In this document: positions 1 through 12,476 of the stretch, in pieces
Layout of the letters: every line of letters begins with the position of its first letter
How positions within the stretch are numbered: position 1 is the stretch's first letter
DNA from: Quercus robur
Taxonomy: Eukaryota; Streptophyta; Magnoliopsida; Fagales; Fagaceae
Assembly: GCF_932294415.1 (NCBI RefSeq)
Contig: NC_065535.1
Coordinates: 88,304,862-88,368,861 of the forward strand
Direction: 5' to 3'
Length of the DNA: 64,000 bases
The notes under the pieces: generated by a model
Database searches by the model: none
What the model was told of the DNA's origin: nothing
Seen by the model: the letters and a program-made list of their open reading frames with translations, nothing else
Program-made: the position numbers and the translations under genes

Positions 1-573
1 ACAGTGGTCCTGAACCTGGCCTCACTAAGAACCCACAATTCGCATAGTTGATACACACCTAGCTCATTAAAAAAAATTGCTAACAGAGTTACAGAACCCA
101 GAAGAAGTGAAAAAAGACCGAATATGCACGTAAGAAAAAAAACAAAACAAAAAAAGGATTGGTTTCATCCAAATTAGTGGAAGGTAAAAAAAACATATAA
201 CATTTATGAACTAGCAAGTTTAACAATAAACTAAATTTCCCAGTCAAGACAATAAAAAATGATTGAAAAACTAATCAAATACAAAACAACTGGATCCCTT
301 AATGGATCACTCTTCTCGAGCTTTGTGCCACAAGATTAGTCAAACTCGAGAACAAAATCCATGGCATTTATGGTTTGATCATTTCCTCAATAACACACCG
401 CTATGACCTCGGAAAAATATACAACTCAGATAAAAATTACCTGTTTTTTCACAGTTCCACCTTATCACATACTGTAGTACAAATTTGCTCTTTTCTCAAA
501 AGGGGGTAATTATGGGAAGGGGCATTCTGAAGCAAAAGAAAGCAGGTACATCTTGTTAAGGAATGTGATGTAC
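1..573. other. 3' flank of eIFiso4G (probable 3' UTR and spacer)
   Basis: This AT-rich stretch lies downstream of the minus-strand eIFiso4G stop codon. The part nearest 574 should be its 3' untranslated region. I see no canonical AATAAA on the minus strand close to the stop, so the polyadenylation site cannot be placed. No other gene or named repeat is recognisable. Confidence 0.5.
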
Positions 574-3500
574 TCATGCAGAGAACTGGCAAGCCTCAAT
601 ATCAGCTGCTTGTGAATCCAACATACCTTGTCCAGATGTACTGGATTTAATAACCACGAGTGCTGCATCAAATATGGCTCTCTGGAACCGGCCATCTTCC
701 ACCTTCTTGAGGGCCTCTTTCACCACCTTAAAATCCAATCCCCCAGCCAAAACTAGATTCCCAATTATTTCTCCAAAATTATTTGGTGCTTTGGGTACAT
801 CTATGCCAACATCATCCAACATTGAGGCATAAAGCAGACATCCGGTCCCTATATCTCTAGCCGTAATAACCTTCTTAGCAAATAAATACTCCAAAAGCTT
901 CGCGACTGGTTCAGCGCAAGGTGGACTTTTCTCTAGTCCAAGGGAAATCGCTTCCTTGACAAACTCAGGGTAGTAAGCTGGAGACTTTAGCTCCTCCACA
1001 CACTGTAGTGCTTCATCCAAAAGGCGGATGGCAAAATACTCTTCCAGAAGAGAGACTGTTTTTCTCCGAAGATCATCCAGATTCAATGTTGCAGCCAAGG
1101 CCTGTGGCTTCTCAGCAGGAACAGGTTTAGCAGATACAGGGACTTGGGGTGAAGGCTCTGCACCCAAAACATAGTTGGAAGGGCGAGCAGGTGGGGCCAC
1201 ACTGCCCTGCAATAGGGCACTAGTCTGCTCTGCACCCAAACCATAATTGGAAGGGCGAGCAGGTGGGGCTGCACTGCCCTGCAATAAGGCACTAGTCTTC
1301 CCACTTATAAAGCCACCACTACCCTGAGGTAAGAGCCTTGAGCTCAGCGATGCAGACTTTCCAACTAATGGTGATTGGCCACGTCCAGCAGGCTGCATAC
1401 CTGATCCATCACCCCTTGACATTGAACGATTGCGATATACCTCCCAATTTTCATTATCAAATCCAGGCATCCCAGGCATCTTCCTTGTTCCTGGCATTCC
1501 GGGCATCAAACCACCAGAGCCAGGACGGGCCATTGGGAAACCCCCTGGGCTGGTATTACCTTGAGCACCAGAAATAATACCACGACTATTTCTCATGCTT
1601 GCAGTAGCACCTGGACGCAATCCAAGATTTTTCTCTGCTTCTGAGTGTATTTCAGTGATGGTTTTGGCTTTTACCTGCAAAAACAAGATAGTGAAGAGAT
1701 GATTAGAAATTCCAAGTCAACACCACACTTATCTCACTTAAAAATATCTTTCAAAAACAAAGATGACATTCACATCCCTACCTCTTCACGCCTAGGAACC
1801 CAGTTGTTTGATCTCAAATCAAGAATGTCACGAACCATGAACCTCAGTCGAGGGGCCAATTGAGGGTTAGTGCTCAGTTCCTTCAATCGACTAAAGTACA
1901 TATCATTTATACGCCGTGATTTTTGGTTCTCTTCAAGCTGCTTACCAATAGTGTTAAAGAACTGACATATAGCTTCTACGTTTTCCTCAGCAGGACAAAG
2001 CTTGCTATCAGGTGGCCCTAGAAGCTCCTGTTTCATGTATACAAGTAACATAAGAAATTTTTTAGCCCCAAAAAAAAACAGTAACATAAGCAATTAAATT
2101 ATAATCAAGATATTCTAAAGCATAAATGAAAAGGAAATACTACAGTATGTATGAACAGTGTATGGCCCCAGCCACAGAGAGAGGGAGTTCAAATGGAACC
2201 TGAACAATGTGATGAACAATCTTTTCAGGTACCATCTTCTGCTTCAGGAGCTCTCCAATTAAACGGATGTTTCCAAGAGTTCGGAGCTTAATCATTCTTT
2301 CTTTGTCCCGCCGCTCCGTCTCTTGCTCAGGTGAAGTCATCTGCCTCATTTCTTGTCTCAGTTGGTCAGCACCTTCAAAAGCCTCCTGGCAGATATTCAA
2401 GAGGACTCGCTTGAAAGTAATTTCTTTACCATCAGGTTCGTCAGATGGGAAAGGTGGGAGCTTTTCATTAAGATCAGAACACAGAAGAGCATACATGGGA
2501 CAAAATGTGGGTTCCAGCACAGCCTTATCAAATATCAGTGAAATAACGTCCTGTATTGCAAGTAAAAAGTCAGTTGAATTGAATACATATTAAACTAAAC
2601 ACACCATAGTTAACTGAGGCATACAGATATGTAAATTATCACATCTAAAAAGGAGTAACCTTTAAGATATCAGCCGATGTAATGCCAGAGTCAATTAGTT
2701 GACCCTTAAGCAGATCAAACTTCTCAGGGGTAAGCTTGTTCAATATCCTGCATAAGAACAGAAAATAGAATTCTGTCAACTTTTAAAAGTGACCGTGTTT
2801 CTTGGGGACAGCTAGATAGCATAAATGGACAGAGATTATCACACCAAATAAGTTACTAGTAAAGAGGAACCATGCACATGCAGATTTTAAAATATCAAAC
2901 TAAAGATCTTCACAATACAATACCCCTTTACAGTCTTCAAAACACGATCTTTTTCAGAGAGAGTTCCCCTTCTAACTGACCATGGCACCTCAGCCTTGAC
3001 TAGAGCAGGAGCAGGACCTCCCTGATGATAAAAACACAACAAAATAACTAAACCACCTGATAGAAGCATAGCCAAGAGAGAGCCATGCATACATAAAGGC
3101 AAAATTTTACATAAAAAAGAAAAACTAAAAGCCGGAAAGACTTAATAATAATCCGAAGTTTTAAACTCACCTAACATATTATTCAATTAATATACACAAC
3201 ACACATACTCTCAACACCTCATTGAGATTTTAAGAATGACCAACAGAGAGTAAACACTTCTTGACACTACCTGGAAAGGCCGCTAAAATCACAGAGTTCA
3301 CACCATTACATGAATGCACTGCACCAACGAAAACTAAGGCCCAAGTAAACGGCCACAAGTGGACAATGTGAAAAATTCACCTAAAAATTTACATTACATA
3401 TATGGAAAAGCCAAAATCTAGTAAGCAGCATATTAAGTTTCCAGTATGTCAGTGATCATTATACAAGCCAATGAGCTCAACTTGCACCTCCTCCCCTTGT

Positions 3501-6435
3501 GAGGGCAATGTGGAAGGTGAGGTCTCATGTTCTAGAACAACAGAATGCACAAGTAGATATCAAGTTCAATCACTAATATTATATTTTGATGCTCACATCA
3601 ATAGCATTTCAAAATAACCAAACATAAACAACCACTCTTCCATATATATTGAGAAACATATAGAATCATAATGATATTATTCGTTAATAAACTAATTACC
3701 CCTTGGTTAGAAGAGATCTGGGCCCTTGCAAATTGCGAGTTGAGTTGGTCTTGGCGGTTAAATTGATTGTCCTCCTGCTGTCTGGAGTCAAATCGACCAC
3801 CAACTTCCTTACTCTCTCCAGAGTTAGGAAACTGTGCAGATCGGCCACGCCAGTCACGATTATCTGGCTCAGAATAACGACCCTGAGGCTGAAGTGGTGG
3901 CTGGAGGAAGGAATTTAAAAATAAAAAAGTTATTCATATTATGGCCATTAACAGGTGATCATATGAAAACTTCAAAGCTAAATAGGAGATGAATAAAATG
4001 ATCTCTACTATTATAAACGAGATCACTAAAAAACGTCTCACACAATCAGAGCTATCTGGAAAAATTAAATTTTTAGCCTTCCATCAATTCTATCAGTCAG
4101 TCATCCCAGTAAAAAAAAAAAAAAAAAAAAAAGAGGGATGGGGTAAGCATTCAAAGCTGGCAAGAAAATTACATTGCTTTCTGGACGACTCCAATTTTGA
4201 TCTTCCCCATTAATTTCTGCATCAATTTCTCGTTTGATTTTTAGAATGTCATCGGGGACTTCAACAGCCTGCAAAATAAATATTTTAAAAAAAAGTACAA
4301 CAATCAGACATTCAGTAAGCATGTATATATATATATATATATATATTATGTGAAGACCAAATCCTGCTTCCAATAAGGACATGAAGATTCAACTCTTTAC
4401 TAATATGATTTATATATACAGCAGAATATGTGATTAAAAAAAAAAAAAAGACCTCATATAGATGTGTGTGTGTGTGTGTGTGTACACAATCATACTAATT
4501 AACTGAAATCATAAATACAGAGCATGGGAGGCAGGAGGAAAATAATGCACAGAAAAAGAGGAAGAGAATGAGGAAAAGAAACATATTTTGTGCAACACCA
4601 TCAGGACATAGTCCAAGAAATTTTTAATATAAGTAAAGGCATTTGCAGTATTGTTCCCAAAACAGCTTAATATGATAATTTTTCCTCTGATACTGTAACC
4701 AGACACAATAGCACAGCCAAGCATCAAAGCCTAGAATTAATGATTACCTCTCTAAGCTGTAACAGCTGGTCACGGGTGTACCGCACACGCTCACGACCCT
4801 CAAACCGTGAGTCTCCAGTCTATGACAACAAAACAACCAAAGAGTCAAGAAGCTTCAACAACATTTTAGCTCAGTACTCACATACAAACATAAATAAACT
4901 ATAAAACTGCAAGGAAAGAGAAACGGGATATATGCGTAAATAGCTGAGTCAAACTATAATCCAATTTAATAACACTAACTCTAATGCAAATACGTCACTG
5001 CTACAAGCTTTTGAAATGTCCTGCTAATATACCAAATATATGATAAAACATTCATGAAACTACTAAGTCCAACCTTATATCTAATGACATAAATGACAAT
5101 AAAAAAAAAAAGCTTAGAAGAATCTTGTCTAGCATTTTGATGATTCCACACATGAATATGTGTGTGTGTGCGTGTGTGTGTGTGTATTAATTAAAGATGT
5201 CAATATTCCTACTAAAATTTCACTATAAAACTAAACTGCTCCACTGATAATGGTCTCAATCACATCTTCAATGAATCTAACCTGCAGAACAAACAGAGAA
5301 AAAACTGGTTTCACAGGCTACACAACTTAAGAAAGAGACAACTACAAACCAGCATGGATTAATGACTCATTCAACGAGTCTAATATAAAGTAGTATGCAC
5401 TGCTGAAGTTGCACCTGATTCTCTTATGCTACAATGAACTTGCCCTTTCATTAAAATCCCACATATATAAGTCTCCATGTTTGTAGGTCCTTTATGGGCA
5501 ATATGAAACTCGCTACATGCCCACCTAAAGCCTACATATTACTGTCTGTCCATATTTACAGCAGGTACACATACTAAGTGGCCCACCAAGAATTAGGACA
5601 TTTACCTCAACAACTTCAATACATTAAACCCTCTAATGAACTCATTAACATCAAAATTTATTTAAAGAAAATCTTCCCCTTAACTAATAACCCTTATTTT
5701 TTATAAGTCCCTTAACTGATAACACTAGTAAACACGGCCCTCAGGTCTGCCCGTCCAGAGCTTTCAAAGTGCCTTTTTCTCACTTTTGAATGCAAAACCA
5801 TATCCATGCTGGGATCCTAAAAGCAAAAAAAGAAAAAAAGAGTCTTCCAAAACGCTAACCAAACAGTGCCTAAAAGCAGCCACATTATATTCCCCACAAT
5901 CACACCCACAAAGGCAGGCATAAATAAATCTAAGGAAGCTACCACCACCCACCAACCCAATAAAGTTTCAGAATTGAACATACCCAACTGACCCCTTTCA
6001 ACCACAAAACAAATATAACAATATCAATACATGACAAGATCAAAACATTAAAAAAAAGATCCAAAAGACAAAACCCACATCACATATGAAGTCACAAACA
6101 CCAAAAATCAAATCTTTACAAAGAACCCAATTCAAAACAACCAAAACCAATAACTTTTCACAACAAGAATCAAAACCCATGTTTTATATAATGAATAGAA
6201 TTGAATCAAAAAAACCCAGATCCAAAAAACAAAGATTTGGGATTAAAGGTACAACCTTGATAGAGAAAGCAGAAGGAGCACCACCATGAGGACGAAGGAG
6301 TGGGAGATCGGAGGTAAAAGAACCAAAAGTAGGGGCAGAATTGGTAGAAGAAGTATCAAAGCGAGGACCAAGGAGTCTGCTACCGCGACCACCACCAGGT
6401 CTCAAGCTCAGCACCGTCTGATCACCTTGCTGCAT
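574..6435 (-). CDS. eIFiso4G: Eukaryotic translation initiation factor isoform 4G (eIFiso4G), 9 exons
   Basis: Scaffold of the plant cap-binding complex eIFiso4F; it bridges eIFiso4E, eIF4A and eIF3 in the cytosol. Coding exons on the minus strand: 6435-6256, 4819-4748, 4268-4173, 3900-3700, 3021-2924, 2747-2660, 2550-2200, 2027-1782, 1674-574. They join in frame with GT-AG introns to 810 residues (Arabidopsis eIFiso4G1, about 780). The N-terminus reads [16 protein letters not shown], as in the family. Exon 2 carries the eIFiso4E-binding motif YTRDQLL (Y74-L80, YxxxxL plus hydrophobic). The MIF4G domain starts near residue 210 ([13 protein letters not shown]) and runs to about 440. A Gly/Met/Pro-rich hinge follows, then the MA3 domain at about 645-770. 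The canonical long eIF4G N-terminus is absent, as expected of the iso form. The hinge contains a 24-residue tandem duplication, listed separately. Start chosen by homology to family N-termini. Confidence 0.96.
1157..1300 (-). repeat. In-frame 72-bp tandem duplication in the eIFiso4G hinge
   Basis: Two adjacent 72-bp copies (about 1157-1228 and 1229-1300) encode near-identical 24-residue blocks containing TSALLQGS and APPARPSNY, differing at about three residues. The period keeps the reading frame. The block lies between MIF4G and MA3, a low-complexity linker that tolerates length change. Confidence 0.95.
4101..5186. repeat. Microsatellites in eIFiso4G introns
   Basis: Simple repeats lie in the introns of the gene: a poly-A tract near 4111-4131, (TA)n near 4325-4346, (TG)n near 4465-4482 and (GT)n near 5159-5186. 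None touches an exon. Confidence 0.8.
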
Positions 6436-6790
6436 ACCTCGGATCTTTCGCTAATGAAAAGTATAGCAAAAAACAGACAATCTAAGCCGTTCGATTCAGA
6501 ACTAAAAACTTGCAGAGGTAATTAAAAAAAAAGATTCAGCTGTATTATACACTGAATATGAAAGAGAGGCTTTTATTTTTGTGAGAGAATATATATATAG
6601 AGAGATAGAGAGAGAGGTTTTGGGTGTTCTCTCTCTTCCGCAGGAGAGCAAAGAAGAGAAGAGAATGAGAGAAAAAGAGAGGCCGGTGTGGTGAGGAAAA
6701 CAAACCCTTTTAGGGGTATGTGTGTGAGAGAGAGTTTTTTGGGTGTGTTGCTGTGTTTTTGTTTTATTATTATTATTTTTTTATTACTAT
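6436..6790 (-). promoter_or_regulatory. 5' flank of eIFiso4G: CT-rich leader and possible TATA box
   Basis: Read on the minus strand, this stretch upstream of the start codon is rich in CT runs (GA on the plus strand, 6600-6735). A TATATATA string at 6591-6598 could serve as a TATA box, which would give a leader of roughly 120 bases. This is inference; the transcription start is not visible. Confidence 0.35.
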
Positions 6791-6870
6791 TTTTTCTTTT
6801 TCTTTTTCTTTTTCTTTTTCGTTTTCGTTTTCGATTTCGATTTCGATTTGGTTTTGGTTTTTATTTATTT
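6791..6870 (+). repeat. Degenerate TTTTTC / TTTTCG / ATTTCG microsatellite
   Basis: About 80 bases of hexamer-like repeats, drifting from TTTTTC to GTTTTC to GATTTC. It lies just upstream of the eIFiso4G promoter. Confidence 0.85.
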
Positions 6871-7614
6871 ATTTATTTTTTGGACTTTTTTGACTTTTTA
6901 GGTAATGGTTGTGGGAGTCGGTGGAATTACATCAGTGTCCTTGTTTGTTTAGGATACAGCTTTTTGAGTTGACAAATACACCCTTTTGTTTTTCCTAATT
7001 AGATATTCCCTTATTAAAAAAAATATATTCATCATCTTTTAAACTTTGTAATTTTAATTACCAAGTATGCAAAATAAAAGTTTTTTCTTATTCACTCAAG
7101 TATAATTTTTTTTATTGTTCATAAGAGACATGTAATCTGATCCTCTTGCACCAAAAATAATAATAAACTCATTAATGTTTTGGCATGATAATATCATAGA
7201 ATTTTTTTTTAAATGATATCATAGAATTTGAAAAAGAAAATTACAATGCTAAAGTGCTTTAAAACTATTAAAATTGTCTAGCAACCAATTGCTAAAGAGC
7301 TTTTAGATGAAAAGAATAGCAAAAATTGTACTTTCATGCTTGAAACCAATTAATTCAGGTAATAGCAAATTTTTATTTAATTATTATCGGTTAGAATAAT
7401 AATAATCATCATTGTTATATTTCTCTCTCCAAAATGGGCAGTTATTAGGTGTCATTTTGAAAAATAAATATAGGCATCAATGTCATTTCATTGTTTTTAT
7501 TAAAAATTGGAATAATGCACTAACGAGATTTAAGGTTAAATCTCAAATTTTTATTTTTATTCTTAATTTTTTAGATAAAAATATTGTAACTTTATTATGA
7601 ATCAAAGCTAACTT
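6871..7614. other. AT-rich spacer
   Basis: No gene or named repeat recognised. The sequence is AT-rich with short ORFs that have no family resemblance. Confidence 0.5.
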
Positions 7615-8290
7615 AATTATGGTAAGATTTTTCTCTATCCAAGCTACATAACCATCAACACTTTTAGTATGTTGAGCTAAGAGATGAGCAGGACGATTGT
7701 CTTATAGTTTACTTTGCCAGCACTATCGCGAATCAACACTCCAACACTCCAACCTAGTGAACTTCATCTTTGGGCTCGGTTTGAGTCAACTTGAAATTAG
7801 CCGTGTGAAATTCGTCCAGCAGGAGCCTAGCTTTCTGCACAATTGCTGAAGCTTGTTGCCATGCCTTGCCCACTCTTACCTCATTTGGATTAAACCACAT
7901 ACACCACACCACCATAGCCACTAGTTTCAGCAACTCATCACCCAAGCAAAGGCCAAACTTTAGCTGCCATAGGAAATCGGCAAAACTTGGAAAGACCAAC
8001 CCATGTGAAGCAAAAGGAATACCAATAAGGCGCCAGACCTCACGTGCCTTCACACAATCCTAAAATATATGCTCACTACTCTCTGCTTCCTCCTAACACG
8101 CTTCACAAATTGGATCCTCAAGAACTTTCCTACAACAGAGCTTGACCTTTGTTGGTAAATGCAGTAGTTGATATTTACTGATTATATTCTTCTTAAAAAA
8201 ACTTTGTTGTAAATAAGTAACTCTAGATTGGATAATAGGGAGCATCCTCCCACCAATATAATGTGTCCCAATACCTCTACAACAAAATTA
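7615..8290 (-). mobile_element. 3' fragment of an L1-type LINE (zinc finger and RNase H remains)
   Basis: Minus-strand translation in shifting frames gives the zf-RVT region (KVKLCC, VLEDPICEAC, SSEHI, DCVKAREVWRL) and then WFNPNEVRVGKAWQQASAIVQ and LLLDEFHTANFKLTQTEP. These are standard for the C-terminal part of plant LINE ORF2 proteins. After this the RNase H core is missing, and the sequence jumps to the domain's end (NRPAHLLAQHTKSVDGYVAW). Stops and frameshifts are present. This is a dead, 5'-truncated, internally deleted copy, older than the LINE at 12766-18481 and not identical to it. Confidence 0.8.
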
Positions 8291-8545
8291 TTACACCTAC
8301 TTGGACAATATTGAAAAGGCAAACTCACTAAATATTATAGCTAGAACAACAATGTCATGTAGCAAAGCTCGGAATTTAAAGTTTAGTCTTGAAATTGTTT
8401 TTAACTAAAAAAATATCTCAATACTCTTTTTAACAAAATTGTCAAATGTGTGGCAATTTTTGCTAAAAAAGCATTAAGAGCCTTAATGTCCTGCCAAACT
8501 AGCCCTAGGTTAATATAAAAAATAAAAATAAAAATAAAAATAAAA
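8291..8545. other. AT-rich spacer with an (AAAAT)n tract
   Basis: Low-complexity AAAAT repeats at about 8518-8545. They follow a partial early copy of the ACTAGCCCTAGGTT string (8503-8518) that also starts the next repeat. Confidence 0.6.
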
Positions 8546-10360
8546 ACTAGCCCTAGGTTGATAAGTGTCTTATGAAATTACAACCTTTTTTTTTCATGAC
8601 CTTGATATAGGCTAAGGGTCTAGAAGTGCCATATTGTTGGCAACATTTGTCCAACAAATTTTTCTATTTCAATTTTAAAGATAATGTTTTAGAAAACTTG
8701 TCCAATAAAAGGTATTTTTTGCTATTGTTTTGTTTTTAGTAGGGAACACTTTATGGTTTAGTTTTGATGAGGATAAATCATGATGTATCACCTCGGCAAG
8801 GTATAAGCCCAACTACGTTGAATGCTAGCTTGGCTTAATGACGTGGCAAATGGGCAAGAGGTATTAGAGGCTCCAAGTATTGAGCTCCTGTAACTCGGGA
8901 GTCATTAGGTCAACCTATCCTCGATATGAAAATAAATTCATGCTCACATGCTCTCCCCAATCTCCTTTAACCCAAGAACCACTAAGAGCCTTGATATGGG
9001 ATAACCTCATTGATATCAAGAATGGGATAATCTCATTGGTATCACGAAGAGATCAACTCCTAGCATTAAAAAGGGAAACCGTTTCAAAGAAAGATATGAA
9101 AATGCAAACCTAGAATTATATGTCTTTCATTATTTCGCAAAGTTGCCTATTGACTTTGGCATCAGAAAGTCCACATCCACACAACCCAAACGATTCTCTA
9201 TATTTTTGCTTCTTCTTTTTCATGCGTATGGAAACTAGATTGCATCATCAATCAATTGTATCATCATAGTTTATATCTTTATTCACTTTTATCTAAAAAA
9301 AAGATATAATATTATTATTTTATATTTCTCTTTTAAAAAAGGAAAAAAAATCTTTTATTCACGATGTTTAAAGTTTAGTTTTGCGATCCTCATAGGTCAA
9401 TTAGTTGACACTTCTCAGTGTTTCCAATGAAAACATCAAATGTTTAAAAACACTAGCCCTGGGTTGATAAGTGTCTTATGAAATTACAACCTTTTTTTTT
9501 CATGACCTTGATATCGGCTAAGGGTCTAGAAGTGCCATATTGTTAGCAACATTTGTCCAACAAATTTTTCTATTTCAATTTTAAAGATAATGTTTTAGAA
9601 AACTTGTCCAATAAAAGGTATTTTTTGCTATTGTTTTGTTTTTAGTAGGGAACACTTTATGGTTTAATTTTGATGAGGATAAATCATGACGTATCACCTC
9701 AACAAGGTATAAGCCCAACTACGTTGAATGCCAGCTTGGCTTAATGACGTGGCAAGTGGGCAAGAGGTATTAAAGGCTCCAAGCATTGAGCTCCTGTAAC
9801 TCGGGAGTCATTAGGTCAACCTATCCTCGATATGAAAATAAATTCATGCTCACACGCTCTCCCCAATCTCCTTTAACCCAAGAACTTCTAAGAGCCTTGA
9901 TATGGGATAACCTCATTGATATCAAGAATGGGATAATCTCATTGGTATCACGAAGAGATCAACTCCTAGCATTAAAAAGGGAAACCGTTTCAAAGAAAGA
10001 TATGAAAATGCAAACCTAGAATTATATGTCTTTCATTATTTTGCAAAGTTGCCTATTGACTTTCGCATCAAAAAGTCCACATCCACACAACCTAAACGAT
10101 TCTCTATATTTTTGCTTCTTCTTTTTCATGCGTATGCAAACTAGATTGCATCATCAATCAACTGTATCGTCATAGTTTCTATCTTTATTCACTTTTTTCT
10201 TAAAAAATATATATATAATATTAAAATTTTATATTTCTCTTTTAAAAAAGGAAAACAAAAAAAAACTTTTATTCATGATGTTTAAAGTTTAGTTTTGCAA
10301 TCCTCATAGGTCAATTAGTTGACACTTCTCGGTGTTTTCAATGAAAATATCAAATGTTTA
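8546..10360 (+). repeat. 0.9-kb tandem duplication carrying LTR-like sequence
   Basis: Two head-to-tail copies with a period of 906 bp (about 8546-9446 and 9452-10360), only a few percent diverged. Both begin at ACTAGCCCT and end at CAAATGTTTA. Each contains sequence that looks like an old LTR (GACGTGGCA, CGGGAGTCATTAGGTC, and a U5-like TTGACTTTGGCATCAGAAAG), so the duplicated unit probably includes a degraded LTR-retrotransposon piece. Each also carries the same 77-codon open frame (8880-9113 and 9786-10019), which I do not count as a gene. The duplication is younger than the LTR piece inside it. Confidence 0.85.
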
Positions 10361-11000
10361 ATTCCTCTTTCCCCAATTATCAAATTTCCCAACAAAAAAG
10401 GGGGGTGCAATTCTAATAAAGAGAAGGAAATATTAGACAAGGATCAACAAGGGCAAAAGTGAATTCCCACCAACTCTGCACTTCTGGATCTGGTACTGTG
10501 CCCAAGAATCATACAAGGATAAGAATGGTATTTCAAAGACAAGAAAAATTCTATCCTAAATTCCATTATATTAGTTTCCATAAACTGTCTGTTCCTTCTT
10601 AAAAAACACCAACGTTTCCAAACAAGACAAACACGAGCCCATTCTTACTGCTTTTTGCCCTATGAAGATAACCGGTTACCGGCTCTGGGTCCCACCCTGT
10701 CTCTGTGACGGTGTGCGCTCAACTGCTCAAGTGCTTATCAGCTGGCCGAATCTAAACTCGACAGCAACTCCCTTAACCCACACGTGCCAGTTGATGACCG
10801 TCATCAGCTTCAGCCCCAAATCTCCAATTCACTTTCAATTCTGAGAGTCCACTCCTTCTCGGTATGGTGTGTGGTACAGGTTCGATTACAATGGTCGTGC
10901 TACTGCCACGTACACACTCACGTCACCCTTTTTAGATTTTGCTATATTTGGGCTCTCTATCTAGCTTGTATTAGGTGTGTTTTCTTGTAGATTTTTGGGT
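10361..11000. other. Promoter-like segment without a gene
   Basis: This block stands out by richer base composition between about 10640 and 10930. It contains a G-box (CACGTG, 10781-10786), further ACGT cores near 10908 and 10919, and a run that resembles a plant 5' leader with a possible splice donor (CTCGGTATGG near 10858). No ORF here has a recognisable family. It could be a stranded promoter or 5' UTR carried in by a duplication or transposon. I do not recognise the source gene. Confidence 0.35.
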
Positions 11001-11100
11001 TCACCTATTCAAGTAGCCTTTTTTCTCTTACTTGTAAGTCAGAACTGAGAAAAATAAAATTATGACAAATCATTCTCTACCTTTTTTTAGTTTTTACCCT

Positions 11101-11620
11101 CATCAGGAAAGTTTGATTCTTTCTATTCTTCACTAGGATATGAGTTGTGATGGGAATGACGAGATCACATTACCCTGACGAGATCAACACTAGTGACGAG
11201 GTAAACCTTGACGACAAACGAGTCATCACCGACGAGGAAAATAAAATTATTCAATGGCGCCAGCAGATAACCTGGACAGTTACGAAACCAGCAAAGCAGA
11301 CCGTTGGAGCCTAATAAAAGCCCCATAATTGGGCTGAAGGCGTTACAAGAAAGAGGCATTAACACCCCAACGGCTAGCAGTCAAGTTCACATATATAAAG
11401 TCCTCACATTGGCAGCAGAAGGTACACATATACTAAGACTCTCAAAAGATACCTATTACCTTCTAGTTCTGTGAATTGCTTTATTGTTCTAACTTTGGCA
11501 TCGGAGGCGTTGTGGCAGGCATCACACCGGTGACCCCTTTCTTGAAGATAATCAGGCGATGACAGGGAGTTCCATCTGCCTACTGCGACTGACGAGTTTG
11601 CACCTCATCAAGTTGAATAT
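11101..11620 (+). mobile_element. Degraded LTR fragment (probable Gypsy family)
   Basis: The stretch holds a U3-like part and a U5-like end (CTAACTTTGGCATCGGAGG, then a CACCGGTGACC string), typical of plant Gypsy LTRs. No internal coding region lies beside it. The element is broken, and its exact ends and target duplication cannot be fixed. It looks old. Confidence 0.55.
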
Positions 11621-12476
11621 TATTTTTTCTTTTTTCCTTTTTTTATTTCATTGGATTGGAGGTGTTATTTACAACAAGCAGATACTATTTTTCTTTTTTT
11701 GTCAAAAAAAAAAAAAAAAAAAAGATACTAACTTTTTTGTTTTATTTAGTTACATGCATTAACATGGTGTCATGCATGGTAAACAAAATATAGATAGAAT
11801 TAAGCATTTTCTATCTATAGATAGAATTAAGCATGGTGTCTAACAATTAAGCATTTTCTATAGATAGAATTAAACTTTCTTCTTATTATACTTTGTAACA
11901 AAATATTTCAATTTGAGTGAGTTCTAGTTAGTTTAACTGATAAAGTGTCTAATGTTTATGTTTGAATAAAAGATCTAAAATTCAATCTCCGCCTACACCA
12001 AAAATCGATTAGTGTCTTAATCTGATAATAAATATTTATCATCAAAAGTAGGCATTATAAGTTCAAAATCTCTAAAAAAAATAAAAAAAAAGTTTAATTT
12101 GTCTAATTTCAATAATTTTATCGATGGAATAATTATATATTCTATTAAATGTGTAATTATCTACAATGATGAAAATATCAAATTTGATATTTGTAGTTCC
12201 ATATTTTACTATTTATATTAAACACCAAACATTTTCATATATATATATTTTTTTAACATCTCTTAAGAAGGGTTGAATTGACAAAAAATAAACCTTAAGG
12301 AATAATTCAAGAATAAAAATTAAAGAACTAAATTGAATTTTAGCCTAAACTTTATCATTTTAGTTTAAAATTCTATTACGATTTAGAATCCAGGGTGTAA
12401 ACCAATGTATTAATTTATAATTACGTACTCAGCTGAAAAATGGGCAATACATAAATGACTATCCATGATATAGAAT
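11621..12476. other. AT-rich spacer
   Basis: It holds poly-T and poly-A tracts (11630-11722) and three copies of a TAGATAGAATTAAGCA-like string (about 11793-11880). No gene is recognised. Confidence 0.5.

Noticed and set aside
4101-4382. 93-codon minus-strand frame with a hydrophobic tail.
   Set aside because: Only its centre (4173-4268) is real, as exon 3 of eIFiso4G; the rest is intron and microsatellite translation.
8880-10019. Two nearly identical 77-codon frames, 8880-9113 and 9786-10019, looked like a duplicated small gene.
   Set aside because: They lie within the 906-bp tandem duplication, and their likeness reflects the recent DNA duplication, not protein selection. The surrounding sequence is LTR-like and the protein resembles nothing I know.
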